A DNA stretch of 64,000 bases from Archangiaceae bacterium (GCA_016714225.1 JADJNS010000025.1:62001-126000); one strand, 5' to 3'. Positions 1 through 9,479 are shown, counted from the stretch's first letter. The notes: generated from the sequence alone by a model not told the origin. Made by a program: numbers and translations.

Positions 1-681
1 GGTCACGTTGCTGGCGATCACCGAGATGGGCGAGCGCAGGTCGTGCACCAGCACGTGGGTCAGCGCGTCGCGCTCGGCCTGCAGCGTCTCGAGCTGGCGG
101 TTGCGCTCTTCGATGGTCGCGCGCGCCGCCTCGACCTCGGCGAAGCGCCGCGACTGCACGTCGCGGTCGACCTCGGCCTTGGCCACGGCGGCGGCGAGCC
201 CGAAGAGGCGCTTCGAGAAGCCCTCGATCGCGATGGCCGTCACGCCCAGCACCACCGCGGCCACCGCCTGCGCGCCGAACCCCACCTGCGCCTGCTGCAT
301 CAGGAAGCTGACGCCGACCGCCGAGAACAGCGCGGTCGACCAGGTGATGAACGGCTTGAGCGCGAGGCCGTTCACCGCCACCAGCAGTACGAACAGGCCC
401 AGGGTGAACCCGGCCACCCCGGCGGGGTGCGGGCTCTGGGGCATGGTGCGCCACTGCATCAGGGAGATCATGGCGACGTCGAGCGCGGCGGCGAGCGCGG
501 CGTAGCGGGTGGTGTCGAAGCGGCGTGAAGCCCACGCGAAGCCGGCGCTCATCACCGAGTACACCGCGAGGGGCTCGAGGTACTCGCCCCAGTCGTGGAG
601 ACCTCCCTGGTCGAGCACGTACGACAGGCTCAGCACCGCGGTGGCCACGCCGGCGCGAATCGCCCAGGCGGTGGCGATCAT
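1..681 (-). CDS. Sensor histidine kinase, N-terminal part (cut by window edge)
   Basis: The reverse strand encodes a protein that leaves the window at position 1. Its first ~150 residues are strongly hydrophobic and look like several membrane helices. A charged, coiled-coil-like linker follows (EEVEAARATIEERNRQLE-like), then a HisKA phospho-acceptor box HDLRSP with the histidine near residue 213. The ATPase domain must lie outside the window. I chose the ATG at 681; an in-frame GTG at 741 is possible, and neither has a strong Shine-Dalgarno. It is inferred to be a membrane-bound two-component sensor. The signal cannot be told from this fragment. Confidence 0.75.
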   Translation of the reverse strand, partial: MIATAWAIRAGVATAVLSLSYVLDQGGLHDWGEYLEPLAVYSVMSAGFAWASRRFDTTRYAALAAALDVAMISLMQWRTMPQSPHPAGVAGFTLGLFVLLVAVNGLALKPFITWSTALFSAVGVSFLMQQAQVGFGAQAVAAVVLGVTAIAIEGFSKRLFGLAAAVAKAEVDRDVQSRRFAEVEAARATIEERNRQLETLQAERDALTHVLVHDLRSPISVIASNVT

Positions 682-883
682 CTTGGAGATCTGTTCGTCG
701 ACCCACTCGCGGGCCGGCGCCGAGAGCGCTGAGACGGGCACGAAGGTGGGGGTTGCAAGGTGCGTGCGCCGAGCGATCTGTGCGCGACTCTGGCTGGCGG
801 TGGTGCGTGCTTTCAGACCGGGGGGTGGTGCACGACCCGGAGCAGATGTCGGGGCGCCTGCGACGTGACACCATGCGCCGCAA

Positions 884-2155
884 ATGCGACGTCTGGGGTT
901 GGTGCTGTTCCTCGCCTGCTGCGGTGCCCCCGAGTCGGGGCTCGATGCGGGCGCGGGCGGTGACGCAGGCCTCGCGGGCGGCGGCGCCGCGGCAGGAGGA
1001 AGCAGCGTCGGCGGCGGCACCGCCGCGGGAGGCGGCGCGAGCGCCGGAGGAAGCGGAGCGGGTGGCGGCACCGCAGGAGGAGGCGCGATGGCCGGCGGCA
1101 GCGGTGGAGCAGGCGGTGGAGCAGGCGGTGGAGCCAGCGGCGGCAGCGCGGGAGGCGTGGCGGGCAGGCAGTTCGCGTACGTGGGCAGCGGCAACGGCAA
1201 CATCTACGTGTTCAAGGTCGAGCCGGCCGACGCCGGGGTGAGCGCGCGCGGGCTGGTGAGCGCGGGCGTGAACCCCAGCTTCCTCGCGGTGCACCCGTCG
1301 AAGCGCTACCTGTACGCGGTGAACGAGAGCAGCGCTGGAGCGGTGAGCGCGTTCGCGATCGACCAGGCGAGCGGGGCGCTGACGTTCATCAACCGCACCA
1401 CCGGAGTGGGCAACGGGCCGGCGCACCTCTCGGTCGACCCGACCGGGCGGTACGTGATGGTGGCGAACTACGGCGGCGGCACGGTGTCGGTGGTGCCGAT
1501 TCTCGACGGCGGGGCGGTGGGGCCGGTGACGAGCCCGCGCAGCCCGGGCATGAACGCGCATCAGATCATCTCCGACCGCTCGGGCCGCAACGTGTTCGTG
1601 CCCTGCCTGGGGTCGGACCTGGTGGCCCAGTACGACTTCGACGGCGGGCTGACCCCGAAGAGCCCGGCCTCCTACTCGACCGCCAGCGGCGCGGGCCCGC
1701 GGCACCTCGACCTTCACCCCAACGGGCAGTGGGCCTACCTCATCAACGAGACCGACCGCACCCTGAGCGCCTTGCAGGTCACCGATGGGAAGTTGACCCA
1801 CCGGCAGACGCTGTCGACCGTGCCGGCCGGCTTCAGCTCGGGCTCTACCGCCGAGGTGTTCGTGCACCCGGCGGGGCACTCGGTCTACGGGTCGAACCGC
1901 GGGCACGACTCGATCGTGCACTTTCACCTCGACGGCGGGCTGATGACCTGGGGCGGCACCACCTCGACCGGGGGCAGCATGCCCCGCAGCTTCGGGCTGT
2001 CTCCCGACGGCCGGCTGCTGCTGGTCGCGAACCAGAGCTCCAACACCCTCGTGGCGATGCGCATCGACCCGGTGACCGGCGCGCTCACCTCGCTCGGCCC
2101 GGTCGCCAGCGTGCCCGGCGGCCCCGCCTACGTGGGCATCGTCGAGCTGCCCTGA
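884..2155 (+). CDS. Lactonase-family seven-bladed beta-propeller lipoprotein
   Basis: The 423-aa product starts with a lipoprotein signal (MRRLGLVLFLACCG, lipobox FLAC). A Gly/Ala-rich linker runs to about residue 90, then a propeller of the lactonase / 6-phosphogluconolactonase-like family. Blade motifs such as FAYVGSGNGNIYVF, HPSKRYLYAVNE, DPTGRYVMVANY and SPDGRLLLVANQ repeat about every 45-50 residues, which is typical of that fold. Cytosolic 6-phosphogluconolactonase acts on sugar lactones. This copy is predicted to be anchored outside the cytoplasm, so its substrate is unknown. The gene converges on the XRE-EIIA regulator gene that ends at 2195. Confidence 0.85.
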   Translation: MRRLGLVLFLACCGAPESGLDAGAGGDAGLAGGGAAAGGSSVGGGTAAGGGASAGGSGAGGGTAGGGAMAGGSGGAGGGAGGGASGGSAGGVAGRQFAYVGSGNGNIYVFKVEPADAGVSARGLVSAGVNPSFLAVHPSKRYLYAVNESSAGAVSAFAIDQASGALTFINRTTGVGNGPAHLSVDPTGRYVMVANYGGGTVSVVPILDGGAVGPVTSPRSPGMNAHQIISDRSGRNVFVPCLGSDLVAQYDFDGGLTPKSPASYSTASGAGPRHLDLHPNGQWAYLINETDRTLSALQVTDGKLTHRQTLSTVPAGFSSGSTAEVFVHPAGHSVYGSNRGHDSIVHFHLDGGLMTWGGTTSTGGSMPRSFGLSPDGRLLLVANQSSNTLVAMRIDPVTGALTSLGPVASVPGGPAYVGIVELP

Positions 2156-2194
2156 AGCGAGCCTCTCTCCCCTCGCGGGGCGAGCGGGAGCGCG

Positions 2195-3010
2195 TCACCG
2201 CACGTGCTCGAGCGCCGCGACGCGCTCGATGGCGGAGCTGGCCTGCCGCACGTTGAGCAGGGCCGAGGCCAGCCCGCGCGCGGCGAGCCGGGCGACGTGG
2301 GCGATGCGCGCCCGCTGTGCGCGCCCGCGCTCGGGCGAGAGCAGCACCACGAAGGTCGAGATGGCCTCGCCGTCGGCGGCGTCGGCCTTCAGCGGCTGCG
2401 CGAGGGTCACCAGCGCGGCCTGCGGCTCGACGCCCGCCACCGAGAGGTGCGGCACCGCCACCCCCGCGCCCACCGACGGCGACAGCTGCTCGCACCGCTC
2501 GCGCAGCGCGCTCGACAGCTCGCGCACCGAGGGCCCCCGCGCCGGCCGGGTGAAGCGCGCGCACGCCACCTCGAGCACGTCGTGCAGCTCGGCGCCGCCC
2601 AGCTGCAGCACCACCCGCCTGGGGCTGAGCCGCTCTGCGAGCGGCTCGACGGGCTCTGCCTTCGCCCGCGCCTGCGGAAACTGCGCCTGCACGTAGCGCT
2701 TGAGCTGCGCCAGCTCGGCCGGGCCCAGCTCGCGCTGCGCCAGCTCGAGCAGCAGCGCCGCGGCCTGGGGCTGGTGCTCGAGGTAGCGCTGCGCCACGGG
2801 GCTCAAGCGATGGGCCGCGTCCATCAAGAGCTGGGGAGGCAGGTCGAGCTCGCGGGCGATGGCCTCGAGGCGATCGGAGGTGGGCACCGGGTCGAGGCCG
2901 TTCTCGACCCGGCTCAGGTAGGCGCTCGAGACGCCCAGCCGCCGGGCGAGGTCGCGCAGCCCGAAGCCGTGCTCCACCCGCAAGAGCCGCAGCGTCGCGC
3001 CCAGGTGCAT
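2195..3010 (-). CDS. XRE-type regulator fused to a PTS EIIA-like domain
   Basis: The 271-aa protein has an N-terminal XRE helix-turn-helix (residues ~5-60, motif LGVSSAYLSRVENG). The C-terminal part (~130-265) looks like a type-2 PTS EIIA phospho-acceptor domain, with the conserved histidine in GVAVPH near residue 187. In EIIA proteins this histidine accepts phosphate, so the protein probably couples a phosphorylation or ligand signal to DNA binding. It starts 4 bases after the antiporter stop codon and is surely co-transcribed with it. A likely target is the palindrome at 5009-5026 in front of the operon (inference). Confidence 0.85.
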   Translation of the reverse strand: MHLGATLRLLRVEHGFGLRDLARRLGVSSAYLSRVENGLDPVPTSDRLEAIARELDLPPQLLMDAAHRLSPVAQRYLEHQPQAAALLLELAQRELGPAELAQLKRYVQAQFPQARAKAEPVEPLAERLSPRRVVLQLGGAELHDVLEVACARFTRPARGPSVRELSSALRERCEQLSPSVGAGVAVPHLSVAGVEPQAALVTLAQPLKADAADGEAISTFVVLLSPERGRAQRARIAHVARLAARGLASALLNVRQASSAIERVAALEHVR

Positions 3011-3014
3011 CGCG

Positions 3015-5003
3015 TCAGCCTGCGCTCGAAGGCGCCGCGGCCTCGAGCTTCACCAGCTCGGTGGCCGAGCTGCGGGCCGGGTGAATCCACAATACCGAGG
3101 CCCGGCCGCCCTCGAGCAGCCCAGCGAGCCGCGCCGCCTGGGCGCCCGCCCCCACCAGCACCAGGTCGGCGTCGCGCAGGTCGGCCGCCGCGTCGTCGAG
3201 GCGCACCGGCTTGGCGCGGGTGCCCGAGAGGTGCCGCGCCAGCACGAACGCCGCCGCGTCGCGCGCGTCGCCGCTCGACACCACCACCACCTTCTCGGTC
3301 TTGGTCAGCCCGCGGTCGATCAGCACCGCCACCGGGCAGGCGCAGCGGCGGGCCACCGCCATCACCGTCTTGGCACCGCCCTCCCACGGCGGGCGCACCG
3401 ACGACATCAGCACCAGGGTGGCCTGCTTCGCCTCGGCGGTGCGGCAGATGTCTTCGGCGGTGTCGCTCGAGACGAAGGTCAGCGGGCGCACGCGCTGGCC
3501 GAGCTCGACCGCGCGCGCCAGCAGCGGGCCCAGGGGGCCGCTCTGGGGAGACTCTTCCTGGTGGCGCAGGTCGACCGAGGGCCGGTCGGAGCTGGGGTAG
3601 AGGTGCAGCGCGGTGGCCTCTGACTTGCCCGCCGCGTCGCGCAGCGCCGCCAGCACCAGCGCCAGGGCGTTGCCGCTCGACGGCTCACCGACGCAGATGA
3701 GCAGGCCCTTGCGCTCGTGCGGCCCGCCGGCGCCGGCGGGAGCGTCGAGCCGCTCTTGCGCCAGCTGCGCGTCGGTATAGACGCGGCGAATCAGCGGCGA
3801 GGTGGCGAAGGTGGTCACCAGCGCCATCAGCACCAGCATGGTGAAGACGGTCGAGTTGATGACGCCCAGGTCGTAGCCGATGTTGAGCACGATCAGCTCG
3901 ACCAGGCCGCGGGTGTTCATCAAGATACCGATCGCGGTGGCCTCGCGCCACTTCACCCCGGTGAGCCGCGCCGCGACGCTGCTGCCGCCGAACTTGCCCA
4001 GGGTCGCCAGGCCGATGATGGCCAGCGTCACGCCCCAGTCGGCGGGGTGGTTGAGCAGCCCCAGCTGGGTGCGCAGGCCGCTGAAGGCGAAGAACAGCGG
4101 GAGCAGCAGCATCACCGCCACGGTCTCGAGCCGCTCGGCGAGCGCGTGGGCGAAGCCGCCCTCTTTGGGCAGCGCCACGCCGAACAAGAAGGCGCCGAAC
4201 AGCGCGTGAATGCCGATCAGCTCGGTGATGCCGCTCGAGACCAGCAGCAGCACCAGGGTCACCGCCACCGCGCCGGTGCTCAAGGGCCCCGAGCGCCGCT
4301 TCGCCAGCCGCTGCAGGACGGGGCGCAGCACGAACAACACCGTGGCGATGAAGGCGGCGCTCAAGGCCACCGTCCACACCGCGCTGGCCACGCCGGTGGC
4401 GCGCGCCACCGCCACCACCAGCGCGAGCAGGCACCACGCGGTGACGTCGTCGACCGCGGCGCAGGCGATGACCACCGCACCCAGCCGGGTGCCCATCAGG
4501 TTGCGCTCGGAAAGAATGCGGGCGAGCACCGGAAAGGCGGTGATGCTCATCGCGATGCCCATGAACAGCACGAACGACGCGTAGGGGACGGTGGGGCTCG
4601 AGTACTTCTCGTGCATCGCGAAGGCGAGCAGGGTGCCCAGCGCGAACGGCACCACGATGCTCGCGTGGCTGATCAGCACCGAGGCCTTGGTGCGGCCTTT
4701 CAGCTGGGCGGGGTCGAGCTCGATGCCGATGAGGAACATGAACAGCACCAGGCCCACCTGGCTGAGCATCTTCAGCACCGCCATCGACGAGGCGGGGAAG
4801 AGGAACTCCATCGCGGGGGGCCAGAGGGCACCGAGAAACGAGGGGCCCAGCAGAATGCCCGCGACCACCTCGGCGATCACCAGCGGCTGACCCAGCCGCT
4901 TCGCCCCGATGGCGAGCAGCCGCGACAGCGCCACGATGACGATGATCTGCAAGAGCAGCAGCGTCAGCGCGTTGTGCTCGAGGTGGGGGAGCGGAAAGCC
5001 CAT
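3015..5003 (-). CDS. CPA2 cation:proton antiporter with C-terminal USP-like region
   Basis: The 662-aa protein has about 12 membrane segments in residues 1-400 with CPA2 signatures (GQPLVIAEVVAGILLGPS, AAVDDVTAWCLLALV; the DD pair is expected in the ion site). A soluble tail of ~240 residues resembles universal-stress-protein domains. Members exchange Na+ or K+ for H+ across the inner membrane. I chose ATG 5003 over 5021 because the upstream ATG lies inside a perfect 18-bp palindrome and would add only six unrelated residues. It is the first gene of an operon with the XRE-EIIA regulator. Confidence 0.88.
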   Translation of the reverse strand: MGFPLPHLEHNALTLLLLQIIVIVALSRLLAIGAKRLGQPLVIAEVVAGILLGPSFLGALWPPAMEFLFPASSMAVLKMLSQVGLVLFMFLIGIELDPAQLKGRTKASVLISHASIVVPFALGTLLAFAMHEKYSSPTVPYASFVLFMGIAMSITAFPVLARILSERNLMGTRLGAVVIACAAVDDVTAWCLLALVVAVARATGVASAVWTVALSAAFIATVLFVLRPVLQRLAKRRSGPLSTGAVAVTLVLLLVSSGITELIGIHALFGAFLFGVALPKEGGFAHALAERLETVAVMLLLPLFFAFSGLRTQLGLLNHPADWGVTLAIIGLATLGKFGGSSVAARLTGVKWREATAIGILMNTRGLVELIVLNIGYDLGVINSTVFTMLVLMALVTTFATSPLIRRVYTDAQLAQERLDAPAGAGGPHERKGLLICVGEPSSGNALALVLAALRDAAGKSEATALHLYPSSDRPSVDLRHQEESPQSGPLGPLLARAVELGQRVRPLTFVSSDTAEDICRTAEAKQATLVLMSSVRPPWEGGAKTVMAVARRCACPVAVLIDRGLTKTEKVVVVSSGDARDAAAFVLARHLSGTRAKPVRLDDAAADLRDADLVLVGAGAQAARLAGLLEGGRASVLWIHPARSSATELVKLEAAAPSSAG

Positions 5004-5008
5004 GCGGT

Positions 5009-5026
5009 GATAAGTGCGCACTTATC
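5009..5026. promoter_or_regulatory. Perfect 18-bp palindrome before the antiporter operon (candidate operator)
   Basis: GATAAGTGCGCACTTATC reads identically on both strands and is AT-richer than its surroundings. It ends 5 bases upstream of the chosen antiporter ATG, where the ribosome-binding site would be. A bound dimeric repressor would block transcription or initiation. The operon-encoded XRE-EIIA protein is the obvious candidate binder; this is inferred, not shown. Confidence 0.6.
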
Positions 5027-5044
5027 AATCGGGCCGCCGGGGTG

Positions 5045-5190
5045 TCCAGGCGCGCGCGAGACCGCTCAGGGTGAGCGACGTCGAACCCTGCCGTCGCTCG
5101 CCGAAGCCTGAGGGCAGATACTCCATCGTATTGGGCGCTCGCAGTGCTGCTTGAAGCCAGGAGTATGCGCCGCGGCGCGTTCCAGTTCCG
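5045..5190. repeat. Intergenic repeat, copy A (partner at 15725-15842)
   Basis: Shared blocks with copy B, in the same order: CTCGCCGAAG, a C/TTGAG-CAGA-ACT-CATCG stretch, TGCTGC-TGAAGCC-GGAGTA, then a CGCGGCG...GTTCCAG block. Copy A carries about 16 extra bases in the middle. Neither copy encodes a protein. It may be a decayed dispersed element. Confidence 0.45.
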
Positions 5191-5286
5191 GCACCACCGA
5201 TTCGACTTCGCCGCTGACGCGGCTTCGCTCAGGGTGCCCGGGTTATCGCTGGGCTCTTCTCCACCTCGTCATTACACTGGCAGGCG

Positions 5287-5604
5287 GTGCTCTCGCGCTC
5301 TGCCACCGCGCTGCTGCTGGCCGCGAGCCTCTTCGGCTTGGGCCACCCGCTCGCGCTCGAGCCGGCGGCCGAGCAGGGCGAGTCGGTGTCGCTGGCGCAC
5401 CCCGCGCTGGCCGCCTCGAGCACCGTCGCGGCGCCGACCGTGGTGCGCGGCCTCGACCTGCACCGGCCGCTGCTGGCGCTCCCGGTCGCGGTGCCCGCCG
5501 CTGCCGCGACCCTCGACGCAACGGCCGCTCGGGTCTCGCCTCGCGCCTTCGCCGCGCGTCCTGACCTGGTGACGTGCCCGTCTCAGGGCCCACCGCGCGC
5601 GTAA
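5287..5604 (+). CDS. Small secreted protein of unknown function
   Basis: The 105-aa ORF starts with GTG. It has a convincing signal peptide (MLSRSATALLLAASLFGLGH) followed by an Ala/Val/Leu-rich body without a motif I recognise. Third codon positions are almost all G or C until the last ~20 codons, which supports real coding in this frame. The upstream GGCAGG is a weak ribosome-binding site. It lies between two antiporter loci. It could be a periplasmic protein or a dying gene. Confidence 0.5.
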   Translation: MLSRSATALLLAASLFGLGHPLALEPAAEQGESVSLAHPALAASSTVAAPTVVRGLDLHRPLLALPVAVPAAAATLDATAARVSPRAFAARPDLVTCPSQGPPRA

Positions 5605-5706
5605 GTCGAAGCGCCCACCCGTTATGCAAACCCTTCACCGGGGGCCTCGCTGCCCTCGAAGGACCCATGCGTCTTGGAAGAACCACCTGCTTCGCAAGGA
5701 AACAAC

Positions 5707-5790
5707 GTGCCCTGGGGGCGCCTGTACCTGGCGCTCGTCTGCTGCGCGCTGCTGATTGGTCTGGCGGTCGCCTATGAGCACTGCGGTTGA
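5707..5790 (+). CDS. 27-aa single-pass membrane microprotein overlapping the antiporter start
   Basis: GTG at 5707 is preceded by AAGGAAAC, a good Shine-Dalgarno. The product, MPWGRLYLALVCC plus ALLIGLAVAYEHCG, is almost entirely one membrane helix. Its TGA (5788-5790) lies 12 bases inside the following antiporter gene, whose ATG is at 5774, so the two are arranged for translational coupling. Size and layout recall KdpF-like accessory peptides of ion transporters. No homology is claimed. Confidence 0.5.
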   Translation: MPWGRLYLALVCCALLIGLAVAYEHCG

Positions 5791-7831
5791 CCCGCATGAA
5801 TTCCTGAAAGCGCTGACGGTGGTGCTCTGCGTGGCTGCGGTCACCACCGTCGTCTTTCAGCGCCTCAAGCAGCCGGTGATTCTGGGCTACCTGCTGGCTG
5901 GCCTCATCGTCGGGCCGCACCTGCCGGTGCCGCTGGTCGCCGACACCGCCGTCATTCACATGCTGTCGGAGCTCGGCGTCATCTTGCTGATGTTCTCGCT
6001 GGGGCTCGAGTTCTCGCTGCGCAAGCTGCTGCAGGTGGGGCCGGTGGCCGGCATCACCGCAGTCATTCAGTGCACCTTGATGATCTGGCTCGGCTACGCG
6101 GCCGGCCGCCTCTTCGGGTGGTCGGGGGCCGAGAGCATCTTCGCCGGCGGCGCGATCGCCATCTCCAGCACCACCATCATCGCCAAGGCGTTCAGCGAGC
6201 AGGGCATCAAGGGCCGCCTGCGCGAGCTGGTGGTGGGCGTGCTGGTGGTCGAAGACCTGATCGCCATTCTGCTGATGGCCACCCTCACCGCGGCGTACTC
6301 GGGCCACAGCCTCTCGGCCGGCCAGCTGGCCCTCACCGCCGGCAAGCTGCTGGCGTTTCTGGTCGGCCTGGTGGGCGGTGGGCTGTACCTGGTGCCGCGC
6401 GCGATGCGCGCCATCGTGAAGCTCGATCGCCCCGAGACCACGGTGGTGGCCAGCGTGGGCATCTGCTTCGCCATCGCGCTGCTGGCGCAGTGGTTCGGCT
6501 ACTCGGTCGCGCTGGGTGCGTTCATCGCCGGCTCGCTGGTCGCCGAGTCGGGCCACGAGAAAGAGATCGAGCACCGCGTCGAGCCGGTGCGCGACATCTT
6601 CGCCGCGGTGTTCTTCGTCTCGGTGGGCATGATGATCGAGCCGAAGCTCGTCGCCGAGCACTGGGTGGCGGTGGTGGTGCTCACGCTGGTGGTGGTGGTG
6701 GGAAAAATCTTGAGCGTCACCCTGGGCGCGTTTCTCACCGGCAACGGGGTGCGCACCTCGGTTCAGGCGGGCATGAGCCTGGCGCAGATCGGCGAGTTCT
6801 CGTTCATCATCGCCGCGCTCGGGCTCTCGCTCGGAGTGGTGCGCCCGTTTCTCTACCCCATCGCGGTGGCGGTCTCGGCCATCACCACCCTGGTGACGCC
6901 CTGGCTGATCAAGGCCTCGGGCCCCACCGCGCACTTCATCGACCGCAAGCTGCCGCACCCGCTGCAGACCTTCACCTCGCTCTACGGCAGCTGGCTCGAA
7001 GAGCTGCGCACCGCTCCCCGCCGGCGCACCCCCGGCGCCGACATGCGGCGGCTGTTCTTCTGGCTGTTCGTCGATGCGGCGCTGCTGGCAGGGGTCATCA
7101 TCGGCACCGCGCTCGGCGCGGCCCGGGTGCTCGAGTACATCTCGTTCACGCCCGCGCTCTCGATGCTGGTGGTCTATGGCGGCGCTTCGCTGCTCGCGCT
7201 GCCGTTCTGCGTGGGCATGATTCGGCTGGCGCGCAAGCTGGGCGTCACCCTCGCCGAGCAGGCGCTGCCGCGCACCGCCGGCGGCAGGGTCGACCTGGCC
7301 GCCGCGCCGCGCCGCATGCTGCTGGTCGCGCTGCAGCTCGCCTGCCTGCTCGCGGTGGGCATACCGTTGGTGGCGGTGACCCAGCCGTTCTTGCCCGGCT
7401 TTCAGGGCGCGCTGCTTTTGCTGGTGCTCACCGTGATCGTGGGCTTCGGGTTCTGGCGCAGCGCCACCAACCTCGAGGGCCACGTGCGCGCCGGAGCCCA
7501 GGCCATCGTCGAGGCCCTGGCGCGGCAGACCCACCAGAAAGACGAGCTCGCCGAGCTGCACGCGCTGCTGCCGGGCCTCGGCGAGCCGGTGCCGGTGCGC
7601 CTCGCCGCGCAGAGCAGCGGCGTGGGCAAGAGCCTCGCCGAGCTCAACCTGCGCGGCGAGACCGGCGCCACGGTGCTGGCCATTCGGCGCGGAGACACCG
7701 ACGTGGTGGTGCCCACCGCGAAAGAGGTGCTGCGCGAAGGAGACGTGCTGGCCCTGGGCGGCACCCACGAGGCCATCGACGCGGCGCGCGCGCTGCTCGG
7801 CCCATCAGCCGTTCGACCGACGGTCGGCTGA
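5774..7831 (+). CDS. CPA2 (KefB-like) cation:proton antiporter with RCK_C domain
   Basis: The 685-aa protein has a 12-13-helix CPA2 core (residues ~1-400; motifs KQPVILGYLLAGLIVGP, VVEDLIAILL, LAQIGEFSFI). More membrane helices follow at ~430-560. A C-terminal TrkA_C/RCK_C-like domain (~600-675) has the usual SLAELNLRGETGATVLAI and LREGDVLALGG blocks. KefB-type transporters exchange K+ or Na+ for H+, and RCK_C domains bind regulatory ligands. I prefer ATG 5774 to GTG 5756 because it overlaps the microprotein ORF in a coupled arrangement. Confidence 0.88.
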   Translation: MSTAVDPHEFLKALTVVLCVAAVTTVVFQRLKQPVILGYLLAGLIVGPHLPVPLVADTAVIHMLSELGVILLMFSLGLEFSLRKLLQVGPVAGITAVIQCTLMIWLGYAAGRLFGWSGAESIFAGGAIAISSTTIIAKAFSEQGIKGRLRELVVGVLVVEDLIAILLMATLTAAYSGHSLSAGQLALTAGKLLAFLVGLVGGGLYLVPRAMRAIVKLDRPETTVVASVGICFAIALLAQWFGYSVALGAFIAGSLVAESGHEKEIEHRVEPVRDIFAAVFFVSVGMMIEPKLVAEHWVAVVVLTLVVVVGKILSVTLGAFLTGNGVRTSVQAGMSLAQIGEFSFIIAALGLSLGVVRPFLYPIAVAVSAITTLVTPWLIKASGPTAHFIDRKLPHPLQTFTSLYGSWLEELRTAPRRRTPGADMRRLFFWLFVDAALLAGVIIGTALGAARVLEYISFTPALSMLVVYGGASLLALPFCVGMIRLARKLGVTLAEQALPRTAGGRVDLAAAPRRMLLVALQLACLLAVGIPLVAVTQPFLPGFQGALLLLVLTVIVGFGFWRSATNLEGHVRAGAQAIVEALARQTHQKDELAELHALLPGLGEPVPVRLAAQSSGVGKSLAELNLRGETGATVLAIRRGDTDVVVPTAKEVLREGDVLALGGTHEAIDAARALLGPSAVRPTVG

Positions 7832-7891
7832 CGTAGGTCCTCCCGCTGACCGATTCGCGCGTGGCCGCTGGGGGCGCACCCTGCCGGCACC

Positions 7892-9479
7892 ATGAAACGA
7901 ATCGCCCTCGGCCTCTTCCTCGCTGCGCTGTTCACCGCCCCGGTGCTCACCCTGTTCGGCGACCCCCTTCGCCGGCGGCTCGGCCAAAGCGCCGACGCCC
8001 TCGCCGGCGACGGTCACGTCCAGCCCGCAGACCCCACCCGCAAGACGATGCACACGTTCGGGGTCGACGCCGTCGAGCCCCCCATCGACCCGAACCCGCT
8101 GGCCAACACCCACGCGCACCTCGACCCCAACGGGCTCGTCGACGCGCGCCAAGACCGCCTCTCGACCTTCGCCGTCGACGTCGACACCGCCAGCTACACG
8201 TTGGGGCGGCGGGTGCTGAAGGGCGGGGCACTGCCGGTGCCCGACAGCGTGCGGGTCGAAGAGTGGGTCAACGCGTTCGAGTACGCGCTGCCGCAGCCCG
8301 GCGACCTGCCGTTCTCGGTGACGGCCGAGGGCGCGCCGTCACCGTTCAATGCGGGCCGCACGGTGCTCAAGGTGTCGCTGCAGGGCCGCCGCCTCGCGAA
8401 CGCCGACCGGCTGCCCGCGCACCTCGTCTTCCTGGTCGACACCAGCGGCTCGATGCAGGGGCGCGATCGCCTGCCTCTGGCGCAAGAGGCGCTGCGCATC
8501 TTGGTGAAGAACCTCAACCCGCGCGACACCGTCGCGCTCATCACCTACGCGGGGAGTGTGCGCGAGGTGCTGCCGCCCACCTCGGCCTCGAGGCGGGTCG
8601 AGATTCTCGAGGCCATCGACGCGCTCACCGCCGGTGGAGGCACCGCGATGGGTGACGGCATGGAGCTCGCCTACCGCCACGCGGTGCGCTTCGCCTCGCC
8701 CGACAGCGTCTCGCGCGTCATCGTGCTCACCGACGGCGACGCCAACATCGGTAGAAACCTCTCGGCCCAGGCCATGCTCGAGGCGGTGCACGGCTTCGTG
8801 AGAGACGGCGTCACCCTCACCACCGTCGGCTTCGGCATGGGCAACTACCGCGATTCCACCCTCGAGCAGCTCGCCGACCGCGGCAACGGCCAGAGCCTGT
8901 ACATCGACTCGCGCGAGCAGGCGGTGAAGGTCTTTCAGACCCAGATCGCCGGCACGCTCGAGGTGATCGCCCGCGACGTGAAGGTGCAGGTCGAGTTCGA
9001 TGCGCAGGTGGTGCGGCGCTACCGGCTGCTCGGTTACGAGAACCGCGACGTCGCCGATCGCGACTTCACCGACGACGAGGTCGACGGCGGAGAGATCGGC
9101 GCCGGCCACAGCGTCACCGCGGTCTACGAGCTCGAGCTCAGCTCGGCGCACCCGCTGGCGAACCTGGGCACGGTGCGGGTGCGCGGCCAGCGCCCGCGGT
9201 CGCAGGGCGCCTTCGAGAGCGCGCTCGAGCTCGAGCCGCGAGCGCTCTGGGGCACCCTCGAGTCGGCCTCGAGCGAGCTGCGCTTCGCCGTCGCGGTGGC
9301 CGGGGCCGCCGACCTCTTGCGCGGCAACGGCAAGGCCTCACCCGACTTCTCGCTGCAGCAGGCGCGCGCGCTGGCCGCCTCTGCCACCCGAGATGACCCC
9401 GAGCGCCTCGAGCTGGTGTCGCTGCTCGACCGGCTCGGCGGCGCGCCCGGGCGCGTGGCGCCCACCGCGAAGCTACTGA
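7892..9479 (+). CDS. VWA-domain protein (YfbK-like), reading frame lacks its own stop
   Basis: An N-terminal hydrophobic signal or anchor (residues 1-25) is followed by a VWA-associated N-terminal domain (FAVDVDTASYTLGRR). The von Willebrand A domain has an intact MIDAS motif, DTSGSM, plus TDGDANIG. A C-terminal DUF3520-like region ends near ELVSLLDRLGG. Family proteins of this kind end there, but this frame stays open to 12079, antisense to three genes. A TGA one frame over at 9477-9479 would end it where expected, so a late 1-base frameshift (natural or sequencing) is likely. It converges on the K+ channel gene. Confidence 0.75.

Noticed and set aside
2165..2182. Hairpin CCCC-TCGC-GGGG between the lactonase and XRE-EIIA genes as a terminator
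   Set aside because: Only a 4-bp stem with mismatches outside it and no T-run; common by chance at this GC.
5243..7768. 841-aa minus-strand open frame opposite the KefB-like antiporter
   Set aside because: His/Gln/Arg-rich composition without domains; the plus strand encodes a clear transporter.
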